From Mucilaginibacter aquaedulcis (GTDB lineage Bacteria > Bacteroidota > Bacteroidia > Sphingobacteriales > Sphingobacteriaceae), in contig NZ_JAUFPR010000002.1 in NCBI RefSeq assembly GCF_030409325.1, positions 806,001 to 870,000 of the forward strand: a stretch of 64,000 nucleotides of DNA. The letters are read 5' to 3'. Of the stretch, positions 54,970 to 62,893 are shown piece by piece (within the stretch, counting starts at the first letter, position 1; every line of letters starts with the position of its first letter). Below the pieces are notes generated by a model that searched no databases, had not been told where the DNA came from, and saw only the letters and a list, made by a program, of their open reading frames with translations. Made by a program: the position numbers and the translations under genes.

Positions 54970-55776
54970 CTAAAACGCAGTAGGCGCCCTACCAAATTTT
55001 TTTTTGAAAGAACTGGAGAAATGCGACAGCGTTTCAAAACCGAGGTCAAGATAAATCGCTGAAGGCTTTTGATGTTTTTGCTCAATCAGGTGGCGAGCCT
55101 CGTTCAGGCGCTTATCCTGCAACCATTGCCGAGGCGGTACACCGAAGGTTTTCTGAAAATCGCGTTTAAAGCCTGCCAGACTTCGCCCTGTTAACTGAGC
55201 AAATTTCTCGACGGGAACATTGAATTGGTAATTGCTGAGCATAAACCTTTCCAGATCGATCTTGTGCGGTTCAGAAAAATCGAAAAGGAAATTACGCAAC
55301 GCAGGTAAGGCATTGATCAATAGCTTAACACCTTCCTTTATTTTCAGGATACCCATTTCCTCGGTAAGTACGGCTGAAGTACGGCGGGCATAAGGAACTA
55401 TAGACTGAAAATATCCCTGCAGAAATTCGTCTGTTGGGATCAATATATTAGGCGGCCCAACGTATTTTTGAACTCCTTCAATCTTCTCTTCCAGGGCGAT
55501 CTTGCGCAGGAGATCTTCCTGCAGGGATATAATGATAGTTTCATAATTACCGCCAGCCAGCGGCGTCTTTGTGATTGTTCCCAATTGATTTTTCCCGATC
55601 AGTAGCATCTCACCGGTTGACATGGATATGGTTTGGCCGGTTGTTTCCAGAGTAAATTGTCCGGAAACCTGCATCACCAGCGTACTATGGTTCCAGAAAC
55701 ATACCTTCTCTTTCCGCTCCGCAGAGAGGTAAGCATAAAAGATCACACCGGGAAGTATTTCTGCTGGGTTGGTCAT
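54970..55776 (-). CDS. AraC family transcriptional regulator
   Basis: The 268-residue protein has an N-terminal cupin-like sensing domain (about 1-110) and a C-terminal double helix-turn-helix domain (about 170-268; LTGRSLAGFKRDFQKTFGVPPRQ and AIYLDLGFETLSHFSSSFKKKFG). It is coupled to the upstream aldo-keto reductase gene (stop-start overlap TAATG), so it probably regulates that gene. Direct repeats of GGCTCA with 22-base spacing upstream of the reductase are likely binding sites. Confidence 0.9.
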   Translation of the reverse strand: MTNPAEILPGVIFYAYLSAERKEKVCFWNHSTLVMQVSGQFTLETTGQTISMSTGEMLLIGKNQLGTITKTPLAGGNYETIIISLQEDLLRKIALEEKIEGVQKYVGPPNILIPTDEFLQGYFQSIVPYARRTSAVLTEEMGILKIKEGVKLLINALPALRNFLFDFSEPHKIDLERFMLSNYQFNVPVEKFAQLTGRSLAGFKRDFQKTFGVPPRQWLQDKRLNEARHLIEQKHQKPSAIYLDLGFETLSHFSSSFKKKFGRAPTAF

Positions 55777-56747
55777 TAACGTTGTAAATAGGTTCCGCCT
55801 AAGATAGCGCCTATGGCAAAAGTATCATTTAATAAATTCATTTCTTCAACACTGAAGCTGATGTTCATAGCCGCTGTATTTTCAGGCAAGCGCACACGTT
55901 TACTCATACTCACCAAAGGCATGATATGGGCACCTTGTGCATTCACCCAGGCAATAGCAAGTTGGGTTGGCGTTGCACCCTTATCAGCAGCCAGTTTTTT
56001 CAATACTTCTACCTTTTTTAAATTTTCAACCAGGTTTTCGCCCTGAAAGCGGGAGAAGTGGGTATGATAATCATTTTGAGGTAATGGTGCCTTCATATCC
56101 CCCGTAAGTAAACCTTCGGCTGTATTGGCAAAGGCCACTACAGAAACACCCAATTCTTTAGCGGCAGGCAGCAGTTCGCTTTCTATCTGGCGGTCGGCTA
56201 AGGAATATCCTATTTCAAGTGCGCTGATCGGGTAAACCTTATTAGCCTGGCGTAATTGGTCGGCCGTAACTTCTGATACACCGATATGCTTCACTTTGCC
56301 TTCCTTGATCAGATCTGCCACTGTACCGATAATATCTTCTATAGAAACACTGCCATCCATGCGGCAGGGTTGATACAGATCAATAGTTTCAATACCCAGA
56401 CGCGTCAGCGAATAATTAATGAAATTTTTAATCGCTAAGGGACGCAGGTCGAGCCCCAGCCATTGACCGTTGTGAAAGATAGCGCCAAATTTCACGCTGA
56501 TAAAGGCATCCGCCCTGCGACCCTTGATAGCTCTCCCTACAAGCATTTCATTATGCCCGGCACCATAAAAATCACCGGTATTCAAAAAATTAATCCCGTT
56601 GTCAAGCGCCTCCTGAATCGTTGCAATACTTTCTGTTTCATCGGGTGTTGGCCCTCCCCATATTGAGGACATGCGCATACAGCCCAAACCCAGCTTTGAC
56701 ACCAGTGGGCCATTATTGCCTAATTGTATTTTTGTGATGTTTTCCAT
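55776..56747 (-). CDS. Aldo/keto reductase
   Basis: The 323-residue NADPH-dependent (alpha/beta)8 enzyme has the tetrad region GDFYGAGHNE (Asp and Tyr near residues 55-58) and Lys in SVKFG. At the usual His position it has Cys (LYQPCRMD near 123). IGVSEVTAD and the C-terminal MPLVSMSKRVRLPENT cofactor segment are present. It is the first gene of a two-gene module with an AraC regulator. The substrate is unknown. Confidence 0.88.
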   Translation of the reverse strand: MENITKIQLGNNGPLVSKLGLGCMRMSSIWGGPTPDETESIATIQEALDNGINFLNTGDFYGAGHNEMLVGRAIKGRRADAFISVKFGAIFHNGQWLGLDLRPLAIKNFINYSLTRLGIETIDLYQPCRMDGSVSIEDIIGTVADLIKEGKVKHIGVSEVTADQLRQANKVYPISALEIGYSLADRQIESELLPAAKELGVSVVAFANTAEGLLTGDMKAPLPQNDYHTHFSRFQGENLVENLKKVEVLKKLAADKGATPTQLAIAWVNAQGAHIMPLVSMSKRVRLPENTAAMNISFSVEEMNLLNDTFAIGAILGGTYLQR

Positions 56748-56751
56748 AATA

Positions 56752-56759
56752 CAAAGTTC
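56752..56759 (-). promoter_or_regulatory. -7-like element (GAACTTTG) next to the aldo/keto reductase start
   Basis: GAACTTTG differs from TAnnTTTG only at the first base. It ends 5 bases before the ATG. The sequence around it (TTGAAnTTTGTATTATGGAAAA) is nearly repeated at the epimerase start. Confidence 0.4.
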
Positions 56760-56768
56760 AACATTTTA

Positions 56769-56818
56769 GGCTCATCATGGTTTCGTACACGGCTCAAATA
56801 ACTTTCCTGTTTAGCTCA
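56769..56818 (-). promoter_or_regulatory. Direct-repeat operator, three GGCTCA-like sites 22 bases apart
   Basis: On the plus strand GGCTCA (56769), GGCTCA (56791) and AGCTCA (56813) are spaced exactly 22 bases, two helical turns, upstream of the aldo/keto reductase. That is the pattern of AraC-family operators. The assignment to the adjacent AraC is inferred. Confidence 0.5.
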
Positions 56819-56879
56819 ACGAATCTTTAAAAAATACCCGATCTAAGTAAATATCACCTTACAGTCGCAGCAAGTTCCA

Positions 56880-57670
56880 TCATTGTAGATCGTTTCTGTT
56901 AGCTACTGCTGTCGGTGAACACCCAAACATTTTTTTGAAGGCTACAGAAAAGTGTGATAAGCTTTCAAAGCCGAGGTCAAGGTAGATGTCAGCAGGCTTT
57001 TGACCTTCCCGACTGAGCAGGAAATAAGCTTCCTGCAAGCGTTTCCTAAGCAGCCAATGGCCTGGAGAATCATAGAATATCGTTTTGAAATCTCTTTTGA
57101 AAGCGGATAAACTACGCCCCGTGAGAAAGGCGAAACGATTAGACTGACGTTGAATTTGTAATTTCGGTTCATGAAGTCTTCCAGGTTTATTTTGCCGGGT
57201 GCAGCAAAATCAAAGAACAAACCGGCGAGTTCTGGTTGATTTCTAAGTAAGATAATGAGTAGTTCTTCGTATTTCAAGTCCTCAAAGGCTTCGTCAAGTT
57301 CCATCACTCCCTTATAGTATGGTTTTATAGAGTTAATGAATTCATGGATCATCACCTTATTGGTAAGCTTCACCAAAGCGGTCTTGGTTTGGGCAGAGGT
57401 GAACATAACATGATGCTTTTGCTGAAAAGCACGCAAAAAGGGTTCATCAAAACAAAATAATATGGGTTCAAAGCCTCCCTCAAGTTTAGTCACCCTGAAT
57501 TTAGCCAAATGGTTTTTCCGTGCCACTCCGCATTCACCTGAACCCAGCGTGTGGCGTTTGTCGCCATCGTAAAAGTTGATCTCTCCCTTTACCACATATA
57601 AAAACACGTTATCAGGAATAAACTGTTCCTTTAAAACACTTGCCGAAAGGTTATCCGCTATCGCTCTCAT
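56880..57670 (-). pseudogene. AraC family regulator with a frameshift
   Basis: The N-terminal sensing domain and the start of the helix-turn-helix domain are read from 57670 in one frame. After FNVSL, near 57139, a one-base deletion shifts it; the correct frame continues as RFAFLTGRSLSAFKRDF, IYLDLGFESLSHFSVAF and FGCSPTAV and stops at 56880. It closely resembles the AraC at 54970. The start overlaps the epimerase stop (ATGA). It may be a real mutation or a sequencing error. Confidence 0.75.
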
Positions 57671-58704
57671 TTGATAAGTCCGTATTTAACGATACTTTCC
57701 ACGGCAGCCAATATGGTTTCCTCCTGGCTGGCAACAGGCCTCCAGTTCAAAACTCTTTTAGCTTTCGCATTACTTACTTTACGGTTCATATTCAAAAATA
57801 CAACTCCCTGGCGGGCGCGGGTATTTATTAAAGCTCCTATTTTAATTATAAAATCAGGCATTTTTTTTAAAGATACCTTTTCAGCTACTTGCGGCATCCT
57901 GTTTTTCAAAAGCGCGGCTATTTCAGGTAAGGTGATCTGTCCGTCGGCAGATGCAATAAAACGCTGGCCACCCGCGTCAGGATGGATCATAGCCCGGATA
58001 TGCAGATCGGCCACATCGCGCACGTCGACCACATTCAAAGGAATATTGGGTACCAGTTTCATTGAACCGTTCAACAAGTTGGTAAGCAGGTGAAAACTGC
58101 CGGAGATATGGCCACCTAATGAAGGCCCATAGATCGCCACGGCATTGATTGTCGCAAATTCAAGATTCCCTCCCTCTTTTTTTATAAAGTCCCAGGCAGC
58201 CTTTTCGGCTAAAGTCTTCGACTTTTCGTACAAAGACAATCCCTTCAAATTTACATCTGTCCAATCATCCTCAGTTGTTTCCCGTTTTTTGTTTGTTTGG
58301 CTGAATCCTACGGCACCAAAATTAGAGGTCATCACCACACGTTTTACACCGCACTGCCTGGCAAACTTAAGCACCCGCAGGATACCCTCGACCGCCGGGC
58401 GGATTGCTTCCTTTTCATCTTTAGGCCCCTCAAAAAAAACCGGAGAGGCCACGCTAAGTATGTACTTACAACCCTGCATGGCCACGGCCCAGTTGTCATC
58501 CCTGGTTAGTTCCGCTTCAATAAAAGTAAGCCGCTCCAAATTACTGACCCCGTTAGCACGCAGTACAGCTATTATTTTTTCCTTGCTGCTACTGTTACGT
58601 ATAGTGTTGCACACCTTATAACCCTGCTGCAATAGTTGCAGGATGACTCGCATAGCTACAAAACCGGACCCACCGGTAACCAATACTTTTGCTGAATTTT
58701 CCAT
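57667..58704 (-). CDS. NAD(P)-dependent epimerase/dihydroflavonol-reductase-like protein
   Basis: The 345-residue extended short-chain dehydrogenase has GGSGFVAMRV (nucleotide motif) near residue 10, and the catalytic YEKSK (near 165) with the Ser in SNFGAVGF. The pattern fits the DFR/cinnamoyl-CoA-reductase-like group. It overlaps the frameshifted AraC gene by 4 bases. Direct repeats upstream (58746-58779) are likely regulator sites. Confidence 0.87.
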   Translation of the reverse strand: MENSAKVLVTGGSGFVAMRVILQLLQQGYKVCNTIRNSSSKEKIIAVLRANGVSNLERLTFIEAELTRDDNWAVAMQGCKYILSVASPVFFEGPKDEKEAIRPAVEGILRVLKFARQCGVKRVVMTSNFGAVGFSQTNKKRETTEDDWTDVNLKGLSLYEKSKTLAEKAAWDFIKKEGGNLEFATINAVAIYGPSLGGHISGSFHLLTNLLNGSMKLVPNIPLNVVDVRDVADLHIRAMIHPDAGGQRFIASADGQITLPEIAALLKNRMPQVAEKVSLKKMPDFIIKIGALINTRARQGVVFLNMNRKVSNAKAKRVLNWRPVASQEETILAAVESIVKYGLIK

Positions 58705-58745
58705 AATACAAATTTCAACGCTTTTTCAAGCGACAGGTTTAGCAG

Positions 58746-58779
58746 GAAGTCCAGAATTACTTTATTGCGAAGTCCAGAA
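58746..58779 (-). promoter_or_regulatory. Direct-repeat operator (GAAGTCCAGAA twice, 23-base spacing)
   Basis: GAAGTCCAGAA at 58746-58756 is exactly repeated at 58769-58779. An 11-base direct repeat at about two helical turns, 42 bases upstream of the epimerase start, fits an AraC-family operator. Confidence 0.55.
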
Positions 58780-58814
58780 AAACGGGAAACCTCATGAATT
58801 TCCCGGTCAGGAAT

Positions 58815-59591
58815 CTAACTCACGACAGGCAGCGAGCCGCCGTCAATGGCGTAAATACTCCCGGTCAAGTAAGCTGCTGACGGGGAAACCAGGAAATGTA
58901 CCAACGATGCCACTTCTTCTGGTTCGGCCATACGTCCCATCGGAATACCTCCGGTTTGTGCCATCAGTTGTTTCATGGCTTCATCAACAGAAATATTAAC
59001 GGAACTCGCATAACTTTCAATAAAACCAAGCATCGGCGCGGTCTTGGTTGCACCCGGTGCTACAGTCAGTACACGAACACCCTTGCCGGCCAGTTCGGTT
59101 GCTAAGGCTTTGCTGTAGGCATTTAATGCAGCTTTAGAAACTGCATAAGCTAAGTTCAGGTTCCACAAGGCCTGTTTACCCGCCACTGAAGATATATGAA
59201 TGATCACTCCGCTGCCTTGTTCAATCATTTGCGGCAGCAATGCTTTATCCAGACGAATCGCCGATAGAAGGTTAAGCTGTAGTTCTTGTTCCCAATGATC
59301 ATCGGTCAACGTATTAAAGCCTCCACCTGGCGTGGTGAGGCCTCCAACATTATTAATCAGTATATCAATACCGTTAAATTGCTCCTTGATTTCGTTTGTC
59401 AGTCGGGCCACATCAGCCGGGATGGTCAAATCGGCGGCTATAAAATAATGCGAAGCTGTTTCGGGCTGTATTCTTGCACTAACTATAACTGTGGCGCCGG
59501 CTTCAGCTAATTCGTCCGCGATCGCTTTGCCGATACCTTTGGTGCCGCCGGTAATTAAGGCTCTTTTACCTCTAAGATCTGTTGTTTTCAT
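58815..59591 (-). CDS. Short-chain dehydrogenase/reductase
   Basis: The 258-residue classical SDR has TGGTKGIGKAIA (residues 14-25), NNVGG near 90, catalytic Ser in HISSVAGK near 140, and YAVSKAALN (Tyr/Lys) near 155. It uses NAD(P)H; the substrate is unknown. An operator identical in its half-sites to that of the TetR gene lies just upstream at 59612-59627, so it is probably repressed by TetR. Confidence 0.9.
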   Translation of the reverse strand: MKTTDLRGKRALITGGTKGIGKAIADELAEAGATVIVSARIQPETASHYFIAADLTIPADVARLTNEIKEQFNGIDILINNVGGLTTPGGGFNTLTDDHWEQELQLNLLSAIRLDKALLPQMIEQGSGVIIHISSVAGKQALWNLNLAYAVSKAALNAYSKALATELAGKGVRVLTVAPGATKTAPMLGFIESYASSVNISVDEAMKQLMAQTGGIPMGRMAEPEEVASLVHFLVSPSAAYLTGSIYAIDGGSLPVVS

Positions 59592-59611
59592 GTTTTTGTT
59601 TTGTTTTTTTT

Positions 59612-59627
59612 TGAAACAAATGTTTCA
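59612..59627 (-). promoter_or_regulatory. TetR-type operator upstream of the SDR gene
   Basis: TGAAACA-AA-TGTTTCA. The half-sites match exactly those of the palindrome at the tetR promoter (60247-60262), with the same two-base centre length. Confidence 0.7.
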
Positions 59628-59644
59628 GAATTGACTAAAAAAAA

Positions 59645-60223
59645 TTATTTTGTTAATTGCTTGATAAAATAATCTGCCATGCGTTTGATCTTAATTGGAT
59701 CTTTGTGCAGAATATAAGATTCGTACCAGCCGGTCCAGGTGCTGTTAAAGTAATCGGCTAAAAGTGCCGGGTCTTCATCTGTTTTGATCTCTCCCATTTT
59801 TATTGCGTTTCTGATCAGGTCATGAAGAAACTGGTATGCGCGGTCATTATCCGCAATCAAAATGTCTTTGACACGCTGATCGTTTGTAGCTACTTCAAAA
59901 GCACTTTTAACTGCCATACAACTGTCTTCGCCATTAATGATCACACCAACAGCTTCATGAATGTATTCCACTAAGGTTTCAAATGGTGACTTATTACTGT
60001 TAAGGCGCTTGTCCCAGTCCTGTCTGCGCAGATCGGTGTAATGCTGTACACAGCGCACGAAGAGTTCCTGCTTGTCACCGATGGTATTGTACAAACTACT
60101 GCTGTTGATCTGCATAGCATCGGTAAGGTCGCGCAGGGAAGCACCATTATAGCCTTTTTTCCAAAAAACTTCCATCGCTTTTTGGATCGCTGCTGCTTCG
60201 TCAAATTCTACGTTTCTGCCCAT
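59645..60223 (-). CDS. TetR/AcrR family transcriptional repressor
   Basis: The regulator has an N-terminal helix-turn-helix (AAIQKAMEVFWKKGYNGASL, then INSSSLYNTIGDKQELF) and a C-terminal ligand domain typical of TetR. I chose ATG 60223 (MGRNVEFDE); the frame is open 6 codons further, but that would overlap the operator. The -7 box TACCTTTG lies 8 bases before this ATG and directly beside the palindrome at 60238-60271, which predicts autorepression. It probably controls the SDR. Confidence 0.9.
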   Translation of the reverse strand: MGRNVEFDEAAAIQKAMEVFWKKGYNGASLRDLTDAMQINSSSLYNTIGDKQELFVRCVQHYTDLRRQDWDKRLNSNKSPFETLVEYIHEAVGVIINGEDSCMAVKSAFEVATNDQRVKDILIADNDRAYQFLHDLIRNAIKMGEIKTDEDPALLADYFNSTWTGWYESYILHKDPIKIKRMADYFIKQLTK

Positions 60224-60230
60224 TACGGAG

Positions 60231-60238
60231 CAAAGGTA
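60231..60238 (-). promoter_or_regulatory. -7 promoter element (TACCTTTG) of the tetR gene
   Basis: Exact TAnnTTTG match on the minus strand, touching the palindromic operator. Its G lies 8 bases before the A of the ATG. Confidence 0.6.
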
Positions 60239-60271
60239 CATTAATCTGAAACACTTGTTTCAGATTAATGT
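60238..60271 (-). promoter_or_regulatory. Palindromic TetR operator at the tetR promoter
   Basis: A 34-base palindrome, perfect except for its two-base centre: ACATTAATCTGAAACA, then CT, then TGTTTCAGATTAATGT. The core TGAAACA-nn-TGTTTCA recurs before the SDR gene. It covers the space between the -33 and -7 elements. Confidence 0.75.
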
Positions 60272-60490
60272 CATTATTATTATTCTGTTTAATGCTGTTT
60301 AGCCTCGCAGTCCCTGCGTCATTCTTTGCCTTTAGCCAATTCATCAACCAGTTTATCGAGATAACGAACTTTCTGCGTTAAAGGATTTTCGACGAACTCT
60401 ATCTAAAGCCGTACATGATTCCGGTGATCAGACTGGTATTAACGTTCAGTGAAGCTTGGTCGCTCCTCGAGAAACCGCTCTTGCCGCGAA
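60272..60490. other. Gene-free stretch with a possible decayed reading frame
   Basis: A minus-strand frame ending at 60319 reads VENPLTQKVRYLDKLVDELA before a TGA, but it is broken by upstream stops at about 60408 and 60446. It may be a remnant of a gene. I see no other signal. Confidence 0.3.
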
Positions 60491-60838
60491 TTAAAGGATC
60501 AATGGGAATGCCGTCCCTTCTTTAGCTACGGACAACACAAAAAAACTCTGCATATTACCAACATCGGGAAGCTTAGACAACTTGGTCATCAGCAATACGT
60601 TATAGTCATCCATATCGCTGATCGCGATGAGTAGCAGAAAATCAAATACACCTGTCATGTGATAACACCCCAACACTTCGGGCAGTTTTACAAACTCGCG
60701 CTGAAACCCGGCCAGCGCTTCCTGCGAGTGTTCTATCAGATAAACCCAATTCCTGTCTACAAGAAGTATGTTTATTTTATTTAAACTCTCGTTACTTAAA
60801 TTCCGGGAAATTACTTCGTTTTTTATGATATAAACCAA
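60491..60838 (-). pseudogene. Truncated Lrp/AsnC family regulator (ligand-binding half)
   Basis: The 115-residue frame matches only the RAM ligand-binding half of Lrp/AsnC regulators: EFVKLPEVLGCYHMTGVFDFLLLIAISDMDDYN, near-canonical through FVLSVAKEGTAFPL. The N-terminal helix-turn-helix is absent, and nothing like it was found just upstream. The first 40 residues are AT-rich and unlike the family. It is probably a remnant; a stand-alone RAM protein is the alternative. Confidence 0.65.
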
Positions 60839-61146
60839 AAAATATCATTGGAATTGAATTCAATCCTTCGTTTTACTGTATCAATATTGGGATTAATAAA
60901 GAATATGCTTCTTAAAATAAACCCTAATATATTATATTTCGATTAGCCGCCTTATTTTTTAGCATGGCTTCATTAGTATCGCTAATTAGTTTATATATCT
61001 CATATTCCATACACGATTTGAAATATGAGATTTTATTCTAAATACTTGTGTCTAGTACGATAATCCAAACAAAACCTCTACTTTTGAACAGCGATATAAT
61101 TGATAATATTTTTCAATAAGAGATTTTAATATTTAATACACCATTC
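60839..61146. other. AT-rich gap without genes
   Basis: No gene, tRNA or strong hairpin is seen in these 308 bases. They probably contain the promoter of the glycosyltransferase-like gene. The high AT content differs from the core region. Confidence 0.5.
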
Positions 61147-62283
61147 ATGATATCCGAGAGTATCAATGCAAATTTACAATTAAACTGTCGTCTTAATCTT
61201 ACCGCTCTTTACGGAACTTTCAATAATGATATGTCTTCTTGCAGTACTGTAGATATAACAACAGATATTATTGAAATGGTTGAAAATGATACCATTGTAA
61301 TTCCAAAAAGTTATGATTTTAACAAGCGTTATCCTCTAAAAGGTTCTCGCAAATTTTTGCAAATTGCCCACAAAAACCGGATTTATAATATTACGGAAGA
61401 TAAGTATTCAGACAATATTGTAATTGATTTGTCTTCATCGGAATCAGAAATTTCAATTATCTACAACGTTTTCATTGATCCCCTTGCTAATTGGCGGGGA
61501 ATTATTGCTGGGCAACTTTTACAATTGAAAAGCTTCGGTATAGTTTCAGAAGCAGATGTATTCGTTCATATTACAGACAGTCATAAGCTGTCTGACGAAG
61601 CTGTAAAACTGATAAAAAGCATCATTCCTACTGCAACAATAAGCATCTCTACTGAAAATAAATTTGAGTACGGGGGAATTAAGTTAGTTCACAGTCTGGC
61701 AAAGTTACGTCCGGATCGTAAATATATATACTTTCACTCAAAAGGGATGTCACATGGCCTTTTCTCAAGATCGCTTGTAGATATCACTTTGATGACAACG
61801 ACATTTTCAAAGTGGAGAAAGCACATCCAACACTTGGGTAAGAATGGCGTAGAAAAAATTGGAATGTTTCCTGGCTTTGGAGATGAAAACCCATCTGGAA
61901 ATTTGGGTAAAGAGGGTGGCTTCATCTGGTTTAATTTTTGGTATGCAACTGGAAAATATTTATCAAACTGTCCAGAACCGCATCATAATCAAGACCGTTA
62001 TTATTATGAAAAATGGCTTGGTTTTCAAAATGGAGATACAATACCAACTCTCCGCGAGGATTGCAGGTCGATTTATAAAGTTAAAATGATGCCTACCACT
62101 TTTTATTCCTCACAGCAGGCAAATCACTATATGGATCGATTAATTTATAAATACAATCACAGTAGCTTATCTAAGGCATTGCCTTATATTATTAGGAGCT
62201 CATTAATATTTCACCTGTATCTTAAGATGAAAAATCTTCCTCGTAATCTTCACTTCAGAAAACGAAAAAAAATCATCGGTTAG
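61147..62283 (+). CDS. Orphan glycosyltransferase-like protein
   Basis: The 378-residue protein has no signal peptide. Residues about 190-205 read KYIYFHSKGMSHG, and about 256-295 read GGFIWFNFWYATGKYLSNCPEP then DRYYYEKWLG. This pattern resembles a widespread uncharacterised family in which YxHxKG and GNFWWA..Y..L..P..RYyxE.WLG blocks mark a putative glycosyltransferase. The C-terminal 30 residues are basic. It is alone, AT-rich and without polysaccharide neighbours, so transfer is likely. The function is inferred weakly. Confidence 0.6.
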   Translation: MISESINANLQLNCRLNLTALYGTFNNDMSSCSTVDITTDIIEMVENDTIVIPKSYDFNKRYPLKGSRKFLQIAHKNRIYNITEDKYSDNIVIDLSSSESEISIIYNVFIDPLANWRGIIAGQLLQLKSFGIVSEADVFVHITDSHKLSDEAVKLIKSIIPTATISISTENKFEYGGIKLVHSLAKLRPDRKYIYFHSKGMSHGLFSRSLVDITLMTTTFSKWRKHIQHLGKNGVEKIGMFPGFGDENPSGNLGKEGGFIWFNFWYATGKYLSNCPEPHHNQDRYYYEKWLGFQNGDTIPTLREDCRSIYKVKMMPTTFYSSQQANHYMDRLIYKYNHSSLSKALPYIIRSSLIFHLYLKMKNLPRNLHFRKRKKIIG

Positions 62284-62893
62284 CACGTAATTATTAACGG
62301 TAAATGTATCTGCCCAGAAACAGTTTTTATAATTTACAAAAGCTAAATAATGGAAATATGATCGTCAAATAAGTTTTCTTTCCTTCAATTTAGTTCAAAA
62401 AAGACGGATAAAATTATTTAGTTGAAATGTGAAGCTTTTTAGCTATCCGTCGCCAGCCCTCATAAATTAACCTCAGTACGTCTTGGTTGCCAGCATCGCC
62501 TACGTTTCAGGTTTCATACATTACTTTGGCTTTTTAGATAAGGGTTGGATATTAATCAATCACTTAATCAGTGAAAGCTTATTGGCTAATGTGATAACTC
62601 GGTATTATTAGAATGAAAGTCTTGAAAAAATTTCAAGTACGAGCGCTGCTGCAATCACGTTACAATCACTTACAGGTGGTAGGTTTGTCTATCGAATTAA
62701 GTAATAGAAACACCAAATTTACTGATTAAAGTTACCAGAACACGGCTGTTCAGATGTAAATTAATAGGCTGTTTTTACTACCGCAATCTGAGAGTATATT
62801 TAATCTTTAGGTTGTTCACCGCCTTCGCGATATACAACCTAAAGATATGGCCGCCTGAATTAAAACTCTTCCAGTGTCATCAACTTTCAAATA
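62284..62893. other. Gap without recognisable genes
   Basis: No coding gene of useful length is seen in these 610 bases. A minus-strand stretch near 62410-62500 reads NQDVLRLIYEGWRRIAKKLH without a start codon. An inverted repeat lies at 62803-62846. The area may be decayed mobile DNA. Confidence 0.4.
62803..62846. repeat. Inverted repeat ATCTTTAGGTTGT
   Basis: ATCTTTAGGTTGT (62803-62815) is exactly inverted as ACAACCTAAAGAT (62834-62846) with an 18-base loop. No T run follows, so a terminator role is uncertain. Confidence 0.45.

Noticed and set aside
62410..62505. Minus-strand fragment reading EGWRRIAKKLH as a helix-turn-helix gene
   Set aside because: It is about 27 codons long with a stop just upstream and no start codon; too short to support a gene.
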